DNA of 64,000 nt from Chitinophagaceae bacterium (GCA_004028795.1 SAIW01000009.1:124001-188000), one strand, 5' to 3'. Positions 1 to 9,849 are shown, numbered from the stretch's first letter. Notes: generated by a model not told the origin, from the sequence alone. Made by a program: numbers and translations.

Positions 1-156
1 ACCAATGAACAAAATATGATTGTTATTTTATCTCATGACAGATTATTTGAAAAGAAACAATTTGTAGATTCTTTAGCAAAATTTATTCAGGTATTAAAAC
101 AAGATCCGCGTTATGTATTTGAAACGATAGACCATTATCCGGGTATTCAGAAATAA
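1..156 (+). CDS. C-terminal end of a probable polysaccharide deacetylase (partial)
   Basis: An open frame enters from the left edge and ends at TAA 154-156, giving the last 51 residues. The visible text has a hydrophobic strand followed by LSHD (residues 10-13 of the fragment), then a helix and an ending of the type Y-V-F-E-T-I. This resembles the last conserved block of NodB-type polysaccharide deacetylases (a strand ending in HD, then a helix and a 'F-x-T-L' strand). The family call rests only on this block. The gene converges on the ABC permease and shares a bidirectional terminator with it. Confidence 0.45.
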   Translation, partial: TNEQNMIVILSHDRLFEKKQFVDSLAKFIQVLKQDPRYVFETIDHYPGIQK

Positions 157-171
157 TTAAAGACTATAAAT

Positions 172-199
172 AAAAAGCCTCGTATTTGCGAGGCTTTTT
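172..199. terminator. bidirectional rho-independent terminator
   Basis: A perfect 11-bp stem (172-182 paired with 189-199) with a 6-nt loop. The AAAAAGCC arm on one side and GGCTTTTT on the other give a U-run in both directions. It sits between the convergent gene ending at 156 and the permease gene ending at 202. Confidence 0.85.
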
Positions 200-201
200 A
201 T

Positions 202-1041
202 TTATAAATCTTTCTTAGCCTGAAGCCTGTAGCAAAGCAGCCAGATTAATGCTGTAAAAATGGCCGTGTAAATTAATTGCGTAGGTATGGCATTTATTGC
301 TGCGTTGTAAGCATCCTTCATGTCTTTACCAAAGCTGCCTGCAAATGCCGGAACCGGTACCAATTCATCGCTCATTTCAAAGGGAAGAAATTTATAAGCA
401 CCTGTTTTTACTTTCCACTTTAAATAAGAAACTAAAATGTTCTCAACTATTATACTGTAAAACAGAAATACACCTAATGCTATAAAAGCTTTTTTAATTA
501 AGAAGCCTAATAAAAAAGCAATACTCAATTGAGCAAATGATTGTACGAAGAATAAAGCGATGTATTGTAATTGTTCTGCCCATCTTCCTAAATGCCCGTC
601 ATCAAAATAAATTCCTAAACTAAGGGCTACCAAAGCATAGATTATAGTTGTTACTAACGATACAATGATGATATCCATCATTTTGGCAGTAATAAATTGG
701 TTTCTGCTCCAGCCATCTATTATGTTTTGTCTGTGTGTTTTGTAACTGTATTCGTTGCTGATAAGCATAATAACAAGAATAGAAGGAATGGAAATAAAAA
801 AAGAAGAAAAGTATGCGGTGGTATGCCATGCCTCAGGAAATTCAAAAGGGTTGCCAAACAACATTTTCGCTATCTGAGCGAGAGCATCTTTTTTATTTTC
901 AGTTCTTACCAATTGTCTATCGTAAATTATTCCGATAAATAAATTAATACCGGGATATGTTAATGCCACGATGCCAAACATCCACCAAAAGGCAGGGTAG
1001 CGTTTTATTTTAAGCCATTCTATTTTTATTAATTCAAGCAT
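202..1041 (-). CDS. ABC-2 type transporter permease
   Basis: 279 residues with about six hydrophobic segments (near 20-40, 60-85, 105-130, 155-185, 190-210 and 250-270) and the N-terminus typical of ABC-2 permeases (a short amphipathic start followed by K-R-Y-P-A-F-W before TM1). It would form the membrane half of an exporter with the ATPase encoded 16 bp upstream on the same strand. Related pairs export peptides or lipids or serve in multidrug or lantibiotic self-protection; the substrate cannot be read from the sequence. The gene ends in the bidirectional terminator at 172-199. Confidence 0.8.
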   Translation of the reverse strand: MLELIKIEWLKIKRYPAFWWMFGIVALTYPGINLFIGIIYDRQLVRTENKKDALAQIAKMLFGNPFEFPEAWHTTAYFSSFFISIPSILVIMLISNEYSYKTHRQNIIDGWSRNQFITAKMMDIIIVSLVTTIIYALVALSLGIYFDDGHLGRWAEQLQYIALFFVQSFAQLSIAFLLGFLIKKAFIALGVFLFYSIIVENILVSYLKWKVKTGAYKFLPFEMSDELVPVPAFAGSFGKDMKDAYNAAINAIPTQLIYTAIFTALIWLLCYRLQAKKDL

Positions 1042-1057
1042 GTAATATTTTTTAAGG

Positions 1058-1954
1058 TTAGTTGTTATTGGTTAGTTCAAAAAACTTGGCTTCTAAACTT
1101 TTCTTTTTATAAGTAAGCAGATTAAGCGTTACACCATTATCAAAGCAGTACTTATTAATAGTATCTAATTCTGCTGTTCCCTGGGGATAGAATAATTGTA
1201 CAGCATGTTGTTCTTCAACCAACTTAGTATAACCGCTTAAGTTGTTCAGCACATTTAGTAAAGCCTGTTTATCTGCTGCATTTAATTCAACAATATCTTC
1301 ATGAGCAAATACTTCATTTACATTGCCATTAACCAATAAATTGCCTTTCTTTAATATGGCAACGTGGGTACAAACTTTTTCAACTTCGTCTAATAAATGG
1401 CTTGCCATAATAATGGTTTTGCCCTGTGCAGCCAACTTTTTAATTAATTCTCTAATCTCAGCAATACCAACAGGGTCTAAACCATTGGTGGGTTCATCAA
1501 GTACCAATACATCTGGGTTGCCAAGCAAAGCAGCAGCTATTGCTAATCTTTGTTTCATACCTAAACTGTATGTACTGAATTTGCTGTTTTTTCTGTGTGC
1601 AAGATTTACAATGTTTAATACCTCATGTATATCATCTTCATTTCCTCTTTTACTTATGGCTTGTGTAATTTTTAAATTATTTACAGCAGACAAATAATGA
1701 TAGAAGTTGGGTGTTTCTAATAATGAACCTATTTTTCTTTTATAGTTATCAGGATTTGTTTCAAACCATGAAAAGCTGCCTGTATTGGCTTTAAGAATAT
1801 CTAAGATAATTCCGAGTGTTGTTGTTTTACCGCTTCCGTTAGGGCCCAATATTCCATAAACGCATCCTTTCGGAACATTGAATGAAACATTGTCTAATGC
1901 TTTAACCTTGCCGTATTGTTTGCTAAGGTTTTTAATGGAAAGAATTTGCTGCAT
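1058..1954 (-). CDS. ABC transporter ATP-binding protein
   Basis: 298 residues. Walker A is GPNGSGKTTT near residue 37, the signature motif is YSLGMKQRLAIA near 128-139, Walker B is VLVLDEPTNGLDP near 149-161, and the switch histidine lies in MASHLLDEVEKV. The C-terminal extension after residue 220 is the type seen in CcmA/BcrA-like export ATPases. It is the first gene of a two-gene unit with the ABC-2 permease downstream. Start chosen at the ATG giving MQQILSIKNLSKQYG, which places the first strand in the usual position. Confidence 0.9.
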   Translation of the reverse strand: MQQILSIKNLSKQYGKVKALDNVSFNVPKGCVYGILGPNGSGKTTTLGIILDILKANTGSFSWFETNPDNYKRKIGSLLETPNFYHYLSAVNNLKITQAISKRGNEDDIHEVLNIVNLAHRKNSKFSTYSLGMKQRLAIAAALLGNPDVLVLDEPTNGLDPVGIAEIRELIKKLAAQGKTIIMASHLLDEVEKVCTHVAILKKGNLLVNGNVNEVFAHEDIVELNAADKQALLNVLNNLSGYTKLVEEQHAVQLFYPQGTAELDTINKYCFDNGVTLNLLTYKKKSLEAKFFELTNNN

Positions 1955-2098
1955 AAGCTAAGTTGGTTGTACAGCATTGAAGATAAGGGATATTGTTATA
2001 ATATTTTATGCTTTGTGATGAGACAAACAGATTAGGATAAACAATAGGTTGAAAATGCCATTTTAAAAACTCGGGCAGGAAAATCTTTATATCAGTAA

Positions 2099-3193
2099 CT
2101 AATTTTTTCTAATCCATTTTTTTATAACCTTAACAGGTTTACCGTTGCTTTTACTTACAGAAAAGGTTTGGTCGTAATCCCAAATCATAGTAGGTATGTC
2201 ATTTTCTTTTAAAACTGTAGTAACTTCTTCAAGATAATTGTTGCGGTATTTTTGTTTAACTGAATTGATAACACCGGTTTCTGTACAAACAAGTGGCATA
2301 TTGTTGTTATCGCACCATTTTTTTGTTTCGCTGATTTTTTCACGCAAATAAGTTATGGTTGCTTCGTGATAATATTTTTTATAATTTTCTTCAACTACTG
2401 TTCCTTTTGCTTTATCGGGCATGCCGGGCATTTTACGTGCATTGTAGGGGTAAGGAAGGTTGGTTATAAAAGCTTTATCTGCTTCCCAACTTGCACCCTG
2501 ATGTGTAAAAATGAAAGGCTCGTAAAAATGGAAAGTGTATAAAATTTTATCGTCGGGTAAACGATAGAGTTCTTTCAACTCATCAATATTATTATAGTTG
2601 GTTCCGCCAACAATATAAATACGGTTGGCATCTTCATAGCGTATATATTGAACAATCTTTGTAGCTATATCTTTCCATTTATAAGGCTCAATGGTAGGTT
2701 CGTTATAAACTTCAAAAAACAATTTATCGTAACCTTGATTTCTGAATTGATTCTGTACCTGTTTCCAAATCCAGACTACTCTTTCAAACTCTGTGTAAGC
2801 ATTGTCTGGATTGAGTTTTCCGTAATGATACGTAACAACAAGATTTAATTTAAGCTTTGAACAGTTTTTATAAATATCCTGAAGTTTTTGTAAAATTTCT
2901 TTTGTAAGGTTTGAAGATTGCGGTTGCATAAACATATCAAAAGCAACTGGTAATCTTACAGTTGAGTAGCCTGCTTGGGCAATTTTTTTTAGTTTATCAT
3001 CAATGTTCTCTTGCAGTAATTGGTCGGCAGTAGACCATGTATGTTCAAACAATGAAATATTAATTCCGGCACCTAAACTTTTTCGTATGGCTTCAAAATT
3101 TTTTTCCTTATTAAGTTTTGCACTAAATGTGGATAGTGAAAACGTACAAACATAAGTTATTAAGACTGCTCGCTTTATTATTGTATTAATCAT
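2099..3193 (-). CDS. secreted glycoside hydrolase family 5 (cellulase-like)
   Basis: 364 residues from the ATG at 3193 (MINTIIKRAV...). A longer frame reaching 3262 exists, but the internal start gives a signal peptide and avoids overlap with the divergent gene. Seen: signal-like hydrophobic stretch at residues 6-25, conserved VRLPV near 80, VYNEP with catalytic acid/base Glu near 165, HFYEP near 222-226, and nucleophile Glu in CTETG near 305. This order matches GH5 endo-glucanases. It lies divergently, 52 bp from an exopolysaccharide-synthase-like operon, as cellulose-synthase operons often carry a glucanase (GH8 BcsZ). A role in trimming that operon's product is inference; scavenging plant glucan is the alternative. 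Confidence 0.8.
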   Translation of the reverse strand: MINTIIKRAVLITYVCTFSLSTFSAKLNKEKNFEAIRKSLGAGINISLFEHTWSTADQLLQENIDDKLKKIAQAGYSTVRLPVAFDMFMQPQSSNLTKEILQKLQDIYKNCSKLKLNLVVTYHYGKLNPDNAYTEFERVVWIWKQVQNQFRNQGYDKLFFEVYNEPTIEPYKWKDIATKIVQYIRYEDANRIYIVGGTNYNNIDELKELYRLPDDKILYTFHFYEPFIFTHQGASWEADKAFITNLPYPYNARKMPGMPDKAKGTVVEENYKKYYHEATITYLREKISETKKWCDNNNMPLVCTETGVINSVKQKYRNNYLEEVTTVLKENDIPTMIWDYDQTFSVSKSNGKPVKVIKKWIRKN

Positions 3194-3245
3194 GTAATAG
3201 TTATTTTCACGTAATATTGAATTTAGCCGTACCCGTACCCAAATT

Positions 3246-4622
3246 ATGTTAACTAACAACAAGTTTTCTTATGTAAATATAGATAAGGAAGCGTTTGCTA
3301 CAGACCTAAATAAAAAAGGGTCTTATTACGCAAATGTTGTTATGTGGACTATTCTCTTTTCCCTACCTCTTTTTTGGCTATTAGATTATCTTTTTTTATC
3401 AAACGACTGGACTCAACTTTTTCTTATCCGCCTTATAGTAACCATTGTTACTTACGGCATTTTTATGTTTGGTATAAAAATCCGCTGGTCTTATATAAAC
3501 ACTACAACGGTTTTTATAAGCATTTATGCATTGACTTTTGCCTTTATTTGCGGAACTGTTCCTTTAGCCAGTATGATGGCATATTTTCTTTGGTTTTCGG
3601 TATTTATGCTGCTGGTTAATTTTACACTTTTCTGGCCTGTTATTTATCCGATACTACTTTGCCTGATTTGTGATATTATCATCATAGTTTTATTTGCAAA
3701 TAAGGACAGAATTGATAAGTATCAGATTTTAGTAACTCACGGAGGAGCCATTTACTTTATCTTATCATCATTTTCCTGTTTGGTAGCTTATAACCGTTAC
3801 ATCGCTTTGAAAAGAGATATAGCAAGGAATATTTTAATTGATGAAGCCAATAATAAGTTGCTTGCTCAAAACGAAAAAATTAATGATCAGAAATATGTTA
3901 TTGAAGATGTAAACAGAAAGCTTAATGTGCTTAACGATTACAGGCATAATACAATGAATATCTTACTGAATGACTTCAAAAATTTTACGGGTTCTATTTC
4001 AATGTCTTTAGGGCTTTTAGATAATAATGCAGATAATATTACTCAGGAACAAAGAGAAATATTAAACTACATTAAAATTGGTAATGATAAGTTGAAGTAC
4101 ATGTCTGAAAAACTGGCATTAAGTGCTGATAGGGAAGAAGCAAAAGTTGATTTTAATTATGAGCGTTTTGATATTGGCCCGGTTGTAGAAAAAGCAGTAG
4201 TAGATATTGCTGCAGATGCTGCACAAATGAAACAAATTGGTTTGCAACTGCATCTTGCACCAATGGCCATAATGGTTTATTTGGACAAGTTGTTTTTAAG
4301 TCAGGTTTTATTTAAATTGTTAACAAATGCTATTCGCCATGCAGAAAAAGGTTCTACTATAACAGTTCATACCAATATTGCTAACGATAAATGCATTATT
4401 GAAGTAATTAATTTTGGTAGACTGATAGGAAAGAGAAACATGGATGAGTTGTTTAATAAACTGCAGACAAACAGGTCTGTCAACAACGCAGTATCAGAAG
4501 AAGCAGACATGGGCTTTGCAGTAGCAAAAAAATTAACTGAAACAATGGGCGGTGTATTTACTTATAACAGCGATGAAAAAACAGGTAATTATTACCGCAT
4601 AGAGTTTAATAGTACCCAATAA
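3246..4622 (+). CDS. six-TM histidine kinase homologue with degenerate catalytic core (probable pseudokinase)
   Basis: 458 residues. About six membrane segments lie between residues 25 and 185, followed by a coiled coil (190-235), a dimerisation/phosphoacceptor-like helix pair (235-285) and a HATPase-like domain (305-455). Aligned by eye to HisKA, the usual H-D-L-K-N-P box reads N-D-F-K-N-F, so the phosphoacceptor His is Asn242 (codon AAT at 3969-3971). In the ATPase domain the N-box (LLTNAIRHA) is kept, but the G1 box Asp and the G2 glycines are changed (I-N-F-G-R-L-I-G; A-D-M-G-F-A-V). A His eight residues upstream (RHN) is not in the normal place. It is the first gene of the operon with the BcsB-like and GT2 genes, 11 bp upstream of the next. 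Inferred role: a non-catalytic membrane sensor or scaffold. Confidence 0.75.
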   Translation: MLTNNKFSYVNIDKEAFATDLNKKGSYYANVVMWTILFSLPLFWLLDYLFLSNDWTQLFLIRLIVTIVTYGIFMFGIKIRWSYINTTTVFISIYALTFAFICGTVPLASMMAYFLWFSVFMLLVNFTLFWPVIYPILLCLICDIIIIVLFANKDRIDKYQILVTHGGAIYFILSSFSCLVAYNRYIALKRDIARNILIDEANNKLLAQNEKINDQKYVIEDVNRKLNVLNDYRHNTMNILLNDFKNFTGSISMSLGLLDNNADNITQEQREILNYIKIGNDKLKYMSEKLALSADREEAKVDFNYERFDIGPVVEKAVVDIAADAAQMKQIGLQLHLAPMAIMVYLDKLFLSQVLFKLLTNAIRHAEKGSTITVHTNIANDKCIIEVINFGRLIGKRNMDELFNKLQTNRSVNNAVSEEADMGFAVAKKLTETMGGVFTYNSDEKTGNYYRIEFNSTQ

Positions 4623-4633
4623 ATTTCTAATTT

Positions 4634-6661
4634 ATGAGAAGTAAAATTTTTATTGTAGCAGTATTCCTGCTGGGCATATTAGGCACAGCCAATGCTCAGA
4701 GTATAAGAACTTTTGAAGATATGGGTTATGATGATGCATCTATAACCGGTATTCAAGGCTCTTTAAGTTACTTCTTAAAAATTAAGCCTGATGATGATGT
4801 AAATAACAGTAAACTTGTTTTGCACATAAGAGCATCGCAGGTATTAAATCCGCGTAACTCTTTTTTAATTGTTTATTTAAAAGATGAGCAGGTTTGGACT
4901 CAATCTATTATTACTTCTGCTGTTGACACCATGTTTACTGTTACAGTTAATCTTAACAGAAGATTTTTACAACCTGATGCACGTTTTATTAAAATAAAGG
5001 TTGGTGCTAAGATGAGTGTAGGTGATGAATATTGTAAAGATGTTGATAACCCTGCATGTTGGATTGCTGTAAAAAACAGTTCTTATATCGCCGCTAACTA
5101 TCAGGCCGGTTCAATGTATCAGCGTAGTTTAAAAGAATTGGTACAAGAATATAAGTCTGTATATACACCTGCTAATTCAGATTTAGATGATTTAACTGCA
5201 GGGGGTCTTATTTATACTTTATTAAAGCAAGGCGGTTTAAAGAAAGTATATGCCGGAACTTTTGCACAGCAGGATACTATTCCGGGTGGTATTGTTTGCG
5301 GGTTACCCGACAAATTACCTTACTCTGTTAAACAGGCATTACCTTCTTTAGGTCAGGGTCAAGGGCTTATTATTTTAGCTAAAGTAAATACAGGCAACGT
5401 TCAAAAATCAATATTAGTTGTTACAGGTGCAGATGCTTCGGGTTATAAAAAAGCAATCAATACATTGGCAAGTAATAAAAGATTAAGCAGTGCCTTTACA
5501 GATAAACTTTTATTGCAGGAAGCAGTACCCAGCAATGTTTCTGTTGATAACCCTTCTCCATTAATTATGACTTTAGATGATATTGGAGGAAACACTGCAT
5601 TAATGGAAGGTATTGGAGCACTACAACAGAAATACACTTTTTCTTTAACTGAGTTTAATGCTATACCGAGTAAATTAAATTTTCATATTGAAAGCTATTT
5701 CTCTGTTTTAAAACCGGATGACAGAGGTTTTTTGAATATCTATTTAAATGAAAACTTAATCTTCAATGCTTCATTGACAGATAAGCCCAACTTTATTGAT
5801 GATATCGATTTGAAACCTTATCTATTAAGCAAGTTCAATACTTTATTGGTTGAGTTCAGATTCCACCCCGGTTCAAATATTTGTAAAGATGGATTCAGTA
5901 ATTTCTTTGCATTCATCAATACTAAAACATCAACCTTAACATTCTCGGGCGAAAGAGAAAATAAGTTTATAAGCTTCTTTAATTTCCCGGCTGAGTTTAG
6001 AAGAACGCCAACTAAAGTAGTAGTATCTCCTACTTTATATGGTGCAAATCTTGCTGCTTCTGTGGGTGAAATATTTTATCAATTAAATGCTCCTATTAAA
6101 ACAGATTTTAATAAGTTAATTGTTCCGCAATTAGTGTCTTCAGAAAAAGCTAATATTGATGAGTTACGTGGGTTTAATCTGATTGCCTTATTGCAAAGAG
6201 GAGATAAGTTTATTTCAAATTTTGCACAGCTACCCATTAAATACGAAAAAGATTTTCAAATTTATAAAGACGCAAAAGGCTCACTTACTTATAGTTTGAA
6301 CGATTTCTCAAACAGCGGTATGGCACAGATTTTTAAAGAGCGTGGCAGCACAATATTAGTAGTAACTGCTTTAGGCGATACTTTACAAAGTGATGCATTT
6401 GAAAGTGTAGTTAAAAACTTCAGTACGCAGCTAACAGAAATTGAAAGTAATGTTTGTTTTGCTAACAGCGGTGGCTTAAGTAACTACTTTTTTAAAGTAC
6501 CTGAAGAGTCTAATTCTGTAATATATAAGGGAGAAAGAAATGTATGGCTCGACTTCTGGAATACTTATAAACTTATCATTTTAGGTGTACTGATTATATT
6601 GTTAATATTAGGTTTCTACTTTGTTCGTGGTAAGGTTAAGCAGTCTCAGGAAATTGTGTAG
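4634..6661 (+). CDS. BcsB-like periplasmic protein
   Basis: 675 residues: signal peptide 1-21 (cut after ANA), two similar jelly-roll/ferredoxin-like halves starting near 25 and 330, and one C-terminal TM helix near 645-665 with a short basic tail. The opening of each half ('F-x-x-x-G...L-x-F...I-K-P-D-D...L-x-L-x-I...N-S-x-L-x-V-Y-L') and the C-terminal anchor match the BcsB architecture of cellulose synthases. BcsB guides the glucan through the periplasm and completes the BcsA channel. The next gene, 24 bp downstream, is a GT2 synthase, which supports a BcsA-BcsB-type pair. Sequence divergence means the polymer need not be cellulose. Confidence 0.7.
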   Translation: MRSKIFIVAVFLLGILGTANAQSIRTFEDMGYDDASITGIQGSLSYFLKIKPDDDVNNSKLVLHIRASQVLNPRNSFLIVYLKDEQVWTQSIITSAVDTMFTVTVNLNRRFLQPDARFIKIKVGAKMSVGDEYCKDVDNPACWIAVKNSSYIAANYQAGSMYQRSLKELVQEYKSVYTPANSDLDDLTAGGLIYTLLKQGGLKKVYAGTFAQQDTIPGGIVCGLPDKLPYSVKQALPSLGQGQGLIILAKVNTGNVQKSILVVTGADASGYKKAINTLASNKRLSSAFTDKLLLQEAVPSNVSVDNPSPLIMTLDDIGGNTALMEGIGALQQKYTFSLTEFNAIPSKLNFHIESYFSVLKPDDRGFLNIYLNENLIFNASLTDKPNFIDDIDLKPYLLSKFNTLLVEFRFHPGSNICKDGFSNFFAFINTKTSTLTFSGERENKFISFFNFPAEFRRTPTKVVVSPTLYGANLAASVGEIFYQLNAPIKTDFNKLIVPQLVSSEKANIDELRGFNLIALLQRGDKFISNFAQLPIKYEKDFQIYKDAKGSLTYSLNDFSNSGMAQIFKERGSTILVVTALGDTLQSDAFESVVKNFSTQLTEIESNVCFANSGGLSNYFFKVPEESNSVIYKGERNVWLDFWNTYKLIILGVLIILLILGFYFVRGKVKQSQEIV

Positions 6662-6685
6662 ATATTTTAAAAATCATTTGTATAC

Positions 6686-8560
6686 ATGAGCCGTTGTGCG
6701 TTGCATCATATGGTTGCTGAAGGCTCTTTTAAACAAGAGCAGTTAGATGAAGTTTTAAAAATTTCTGAAACGTATAGTTATGCACCTATCAAAACGGCAT
6801 TAATCTTTGGCTTTCTTGTTAGAAAAGATTATGTAGATTTTTTAAATAAGCATAGGTATGGTTTAATTGATGTTAGGAATGAAGAGATAGATGAAAATTA
6901 CTTACATCAATGCGATATTCAACATCTTAATTCTTTTCTCTATTTACCGTTAAGAAAAGATATATCCGGAACTTTATTAGTTGCCGCCGCAGACCCTTAT
7001 GATGAAAAGTTAGAAAAAAGCTTAGTAGTTCTTTTTAAAACCAATATAAAGTTGGTAGCAGCTGCCGATTTGGATATTACCTGGATGGCTCATAAAAACA
7101 GAGGAGAGTTTTTTGTAAAAGAAGCTGTATTCAGTTTAATGCGTAAAGACCCTGATAGCTCAGGCTTGGTAACATTTACAGACCCGCAATTAATTTTTAT
7201 TTTCAGCTTCCTGGCAATTATTTTTACCTTATTAATTCTTTTCTTTATTCCGACGTTTATTACTATCAACTTACTCTCAAGCTTCTTCTTTTTGTTCGCC
7301 ATTTCCTTTAAATTGTACTTAGCTCTTAAAGGCTCAATGAGTGAATTACATGAGGCAGTTACTAAAGATGATACACGAAGAATTGAGATATCAACATTAC
7401 CTGTTTATACAATTTTACTTCCGGTTTATAAAGAAGATAAACTTATTAGAAAGTTGATATGGAACTTAAGAAGTCTTGATTATCCCAAAGAAAAATTAGA
7501 CGTAAAATTATTAATAGAGGAAGATGATGATAAAACGCTGAATGCCGTACGTGTATTGGATTTCCCGGCAAACTTTGAAGTAATCGTGGTTCCTTTTCAC
7601 ATGCCTAAAACAAAACCTAAAGCATGTAATTACGGATTACACTTTTCACGTGGTGAATTACTAACTATTTATGATGCAGAAGATGTTCCGGATTCTGATC
7701 AATTGAAAAAAGTAGTGATGCTTTTCCGAAAACTACCTGAAGAGTTTGTAGTGGTACAAGGAGCATTGAATTACTTCAATAAAAATGAAAACTTTTTAAC
7801 AAGAATGTTCACATTGGAATATTCTTATTGGTTTGATTATATGTTAACCGGATTGGAGACTTTAGATATTCCTATCCCGTTAGGTGGTACTTCTAACCAC
7901 TTTAAATTAAATCGCTTAATAGAATTAGGAGCGTGGGATCCATTTAACGTAACAGAAGATGCGGACTTAGGTGTACGTGTATACGATAAAGGGTATAAAG
8001 TAGGCGTTGTAAACAGTACAACATTAGAAGAAGCCAATAACGAACCTTTTAACTGGATTAGACAAAGAAGCAGATGGATTAAAGGTTATATGCAAACCTA
8101 TTTGGTGCATATGCGTAATCCTGCAAAGCTTGTACAGAAAGTAGGTTGGGGTGGTTTCTTTGGATTTAATTTCTTTATCGGTGGTACTTCATTTACATTT
8201 CTTTTATACCCGATATTATTGGTATTCTTTATAGTGTATGTAATTTTCAATTTTGCTTTTGTAAGAAAACTATTCCCCGATTGGGTATTATACATGTCTA
8301 TCTTCAACTTTATTGCAGGTAATGTTTTAATGGTGTATGTAAACATGTTGGCTGTATTTAAAAGAAGATATTATGAATTAATTTTATTTTCTATTATGAA
8401 CCCGGTTTACTGGATTATGCACTCAATTGCAGCTTATAAAGGGTTATGGCAATTGATTACTAAACCGTTTTATTGGGAAAAAACAAATCACGGGTTATCT
8501 AAAATGTCGTCTGCGGGTGCACAAGTTGCAGCATCTGAAACTGAACCTGCAGCAGCTTAA
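6686..8560 (+). CDS. membrane glycosyltransferase 2 synthase with N-terminal GspE_N/MshEN-type domain
   Basis: 624 residues. Residues about 15-135 resemble the GspE N-terminal (MshEN) domain, including VAAADPYD at 99-106. Two TM segments follow (about 168-190, 192-213), then the GT2 domain: LLPVYKED (244-251), DAED (330-333) as the nucleotide-sugar metal site, TED (423-425) with the catalytic Asp, and QRSRW (460-464), the QxxRW motif of processive synthases. More TM helices occupy about 490-600. It lacks the C-terminal PilZ domain of BcsA. Some MshEN domains bind cyclic di-GMP, and E. coli NfrB joins a GT2 to such a domain, but here the RLGxxL-type motif is poorly kept (P-I-K-T-A-L). Operon position supports exopolysaccharide synthesis and secretion. 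Confidence 0.82.
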   Translation: MSRCALHHMVAEGSFKQEQLDEVLKISETYSYAPIKTALIFGFLVRKDYVDFLNKHRYGLIDVRNEEIDENYLHQCDIQHLNSFLYLPLRKDISGTLLVAAADPYDEKLEKSLVVLFKTNIKLVAAADLDITWMAHKNRGEFFVKEAVFSLMRKDPDSSGLVTFTDPQLIFIFSFLAIIFTLLILFFIPTFITINLLSSFFFLFAISFKLYLALKGSMSELHEAVTKDDTRRIEISTLPVYTILLPVYKEDKLIRKLIWNLRSLDYPKEKLDVKLLIEEDDDKTLNAVRVLDFPANFEVIVVPFHMPKTKPKACNYGLHFSRGELLTIYDAEDVPDSDQLKKVVMLFRKLPEEFVVVQGALNYFNKNENFLTRMFTLEYSYWFDYMLTGLETLDIPIPLGGTSNHFKLNRLIELGAWDPFNVTEDADLGVRVYDKGYKVGVVNSTTLEEANNEPFNWIRQRSRWIKGYMQTYLVHMRNPAKLVQKVGWGGFFGFNFFIGGTSFTFLLYPILLVFFIVYVIFNFAFVRKLFPDWVLYMSIFNFIAGNVLMVYVNMLAVFKRRYYELILFSIMNPVYWIMHSIAAYKGLWQLITKPFYWEKTNHGLSKMSSAGAQVAASETEPAAA

Positions 8561-8562
8561 AT

Positions 8563-9849
8563 ATGGAATTTTTAAGAAGATACATATCAATATTTTTAGG
8601 GCTTTTCATGCTGATATATTTCATTGTATTAGCATGGCTGCTTCACCGTGCCGGATATGAAAATTCTGAAGCTTTATTCTATGCTGAAAAAGTAAAACTG
8701 CTTTTTGAGGCAGATGAAAATACGCTTTTAACAATAGGTACAACTTATCCAACAATTACTTTTCTTACAGCCGTAATATTTACACCTTTTGGTTATCCGT
8801 TTGCACCGGTATTGGCTTCAATTGTTTTTACAACCATATTGTTTTTTACTGTAATCAGCGATTTCTCAAAATCTGCATTGCCGAGAAGAGTATTTATTCC
8901 GATGATTTTTTTGCTTTTCGTTTTCCATCCCGGAATTTTATTTGCAGCAACATCTGGCAGAGGTGTTGCAGCTATTATGCTGTTCTTTTATTTAGTGTTC
9001 AGAAGTTTATTCAGGTACTATCAAACGCAAACAACGTTTTATCTATCAATGGCAAGTATTTATTTAACCTGCTTAGTGTTTTGCGATTATAATTTTATAT
9101 GGCTCATTTTTGCTTTCTTCCCTTTTATATTTTTAGTATCATTAGATGGTTTAAAAATTAGCAGAGAGCAGCCACGCGTTATTCAATACTTTGAAACATT
9201 AAACAATCGTTCTCAAAGAAGAAAGCTGGTAAACAGAACAGTAGCATTGTATATAGTAATATTTCTTTTGCCTTTTTGTGCATTGTATTTATTCAGAACA
9301 TTAAACTACTATCACGCAGGTTACGCTACTTATTTTCTTAACAGCCAATATGCTAACTGGCACGTTGTAGGTACAGAAACTATGGGTAGTTTAATAAACA
9401 CAGGTTATATTGATAACATTGTTGTTGAACAATACCAATTGGTTTATCAGGCTTATGTTCTATTACTTACACCATTGCTTATTTTGGTTTTCTTTATGTT
9501 TAAAGGAACCACCTATGAACTTTTTACCTTATTAGCTCCTTTTATTTTAATGAGTGTTTTATTGTTAGATGTACAACGATATATAACCATTGAATACTAC
9601 ATTATTTTCTTAGCATTGGCATTAATAGGCATGTGTTTTTATGCAGGAAAAAAATACAAATCAAAAATTCAATACCCCATTATTATTGCTGTTACGCTAT
9701 TAAACATTTTTACAGGTATTGTTTACTTTAAACATACAAAAGACAGAGAAGAGAACAGATTTTTTACGGCATTAAAGAGTGTAAAAAAATGGAAAGCTGA
9801 AAGAACTACCATGAAGACTATCAGCTTGCTGCATACATATCAGACTTAA
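8563..9849 (+). CDS. polytopic membrane protein, 5' part of a frameshifted gene
   Basis: 428 residues with about ten hydrophobic helices (first at 8-28, last near 375-390), starting 2 bp after the GT2 synthase. I do not recognise the family; the layout (long luminal loop after TM1, many helices, soluble tail) is like GT-C-type or EPS-associated membrane proteins. The last 14 residues are out of frame. From about 9800 the reading continues in the -1 frame (E-D-Y-Q-L-A-A-Y-I-S-D-L) without a stop into the 9873-10145 ORF. One missing A in the run near 9801 (GAAAG instead of GAAAAG) would join them into about 527 residues. Confidence 0.65.
   Translation: MEFLRRYISIFLGLFMLIYFIVLAWLLHRAGYENSEALFYAEKVKLLFEADENTLLTIGTTYPTITFLTAVIFTPFGYPFAPVLASIVFTTILFFTVISDFSKSALPRRVFIPMIFLLFVFHPGILFAATSGRGVAAIMLFFYLVFRSLFRYYQTQTTFYLSMASIYLTCLVFCDYNFIWLIFAFFPFIFLVSLDGLKISREQPRVIQYFETLNNRSQRRKLVNRTVALYIVIFLLPFCALYLFRTLNYYHAGYATYFLNSQYANWHVVGTETMGSLINTGYIDNIVVEQYQLVYQAYVLLLTPLLILVFFMFKGTTYELFTLLAPFILMSVLLLDVQRYITIEYYIIFLALALIGMCFYAGKKYKSKIQYPIIIAVTLLNIFTGIVYFKHTKDREENRFFTALKSVKKWKAERTTMKTISLLHTYQT

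Noticed and set aside
697-942. 81-residue plus-strand ORF
   Set aside because: Antisense to the ABC permease; low-complexity Lys/Arg composition typical of a shadow frame.
9795-9815. Programmed -1 frameshift in the membrane protein gene
   Set aside because: No X-XXY-YYZ slippery heptamer in the allowed window and no obvious stimulatory structure; an indel is simpler.
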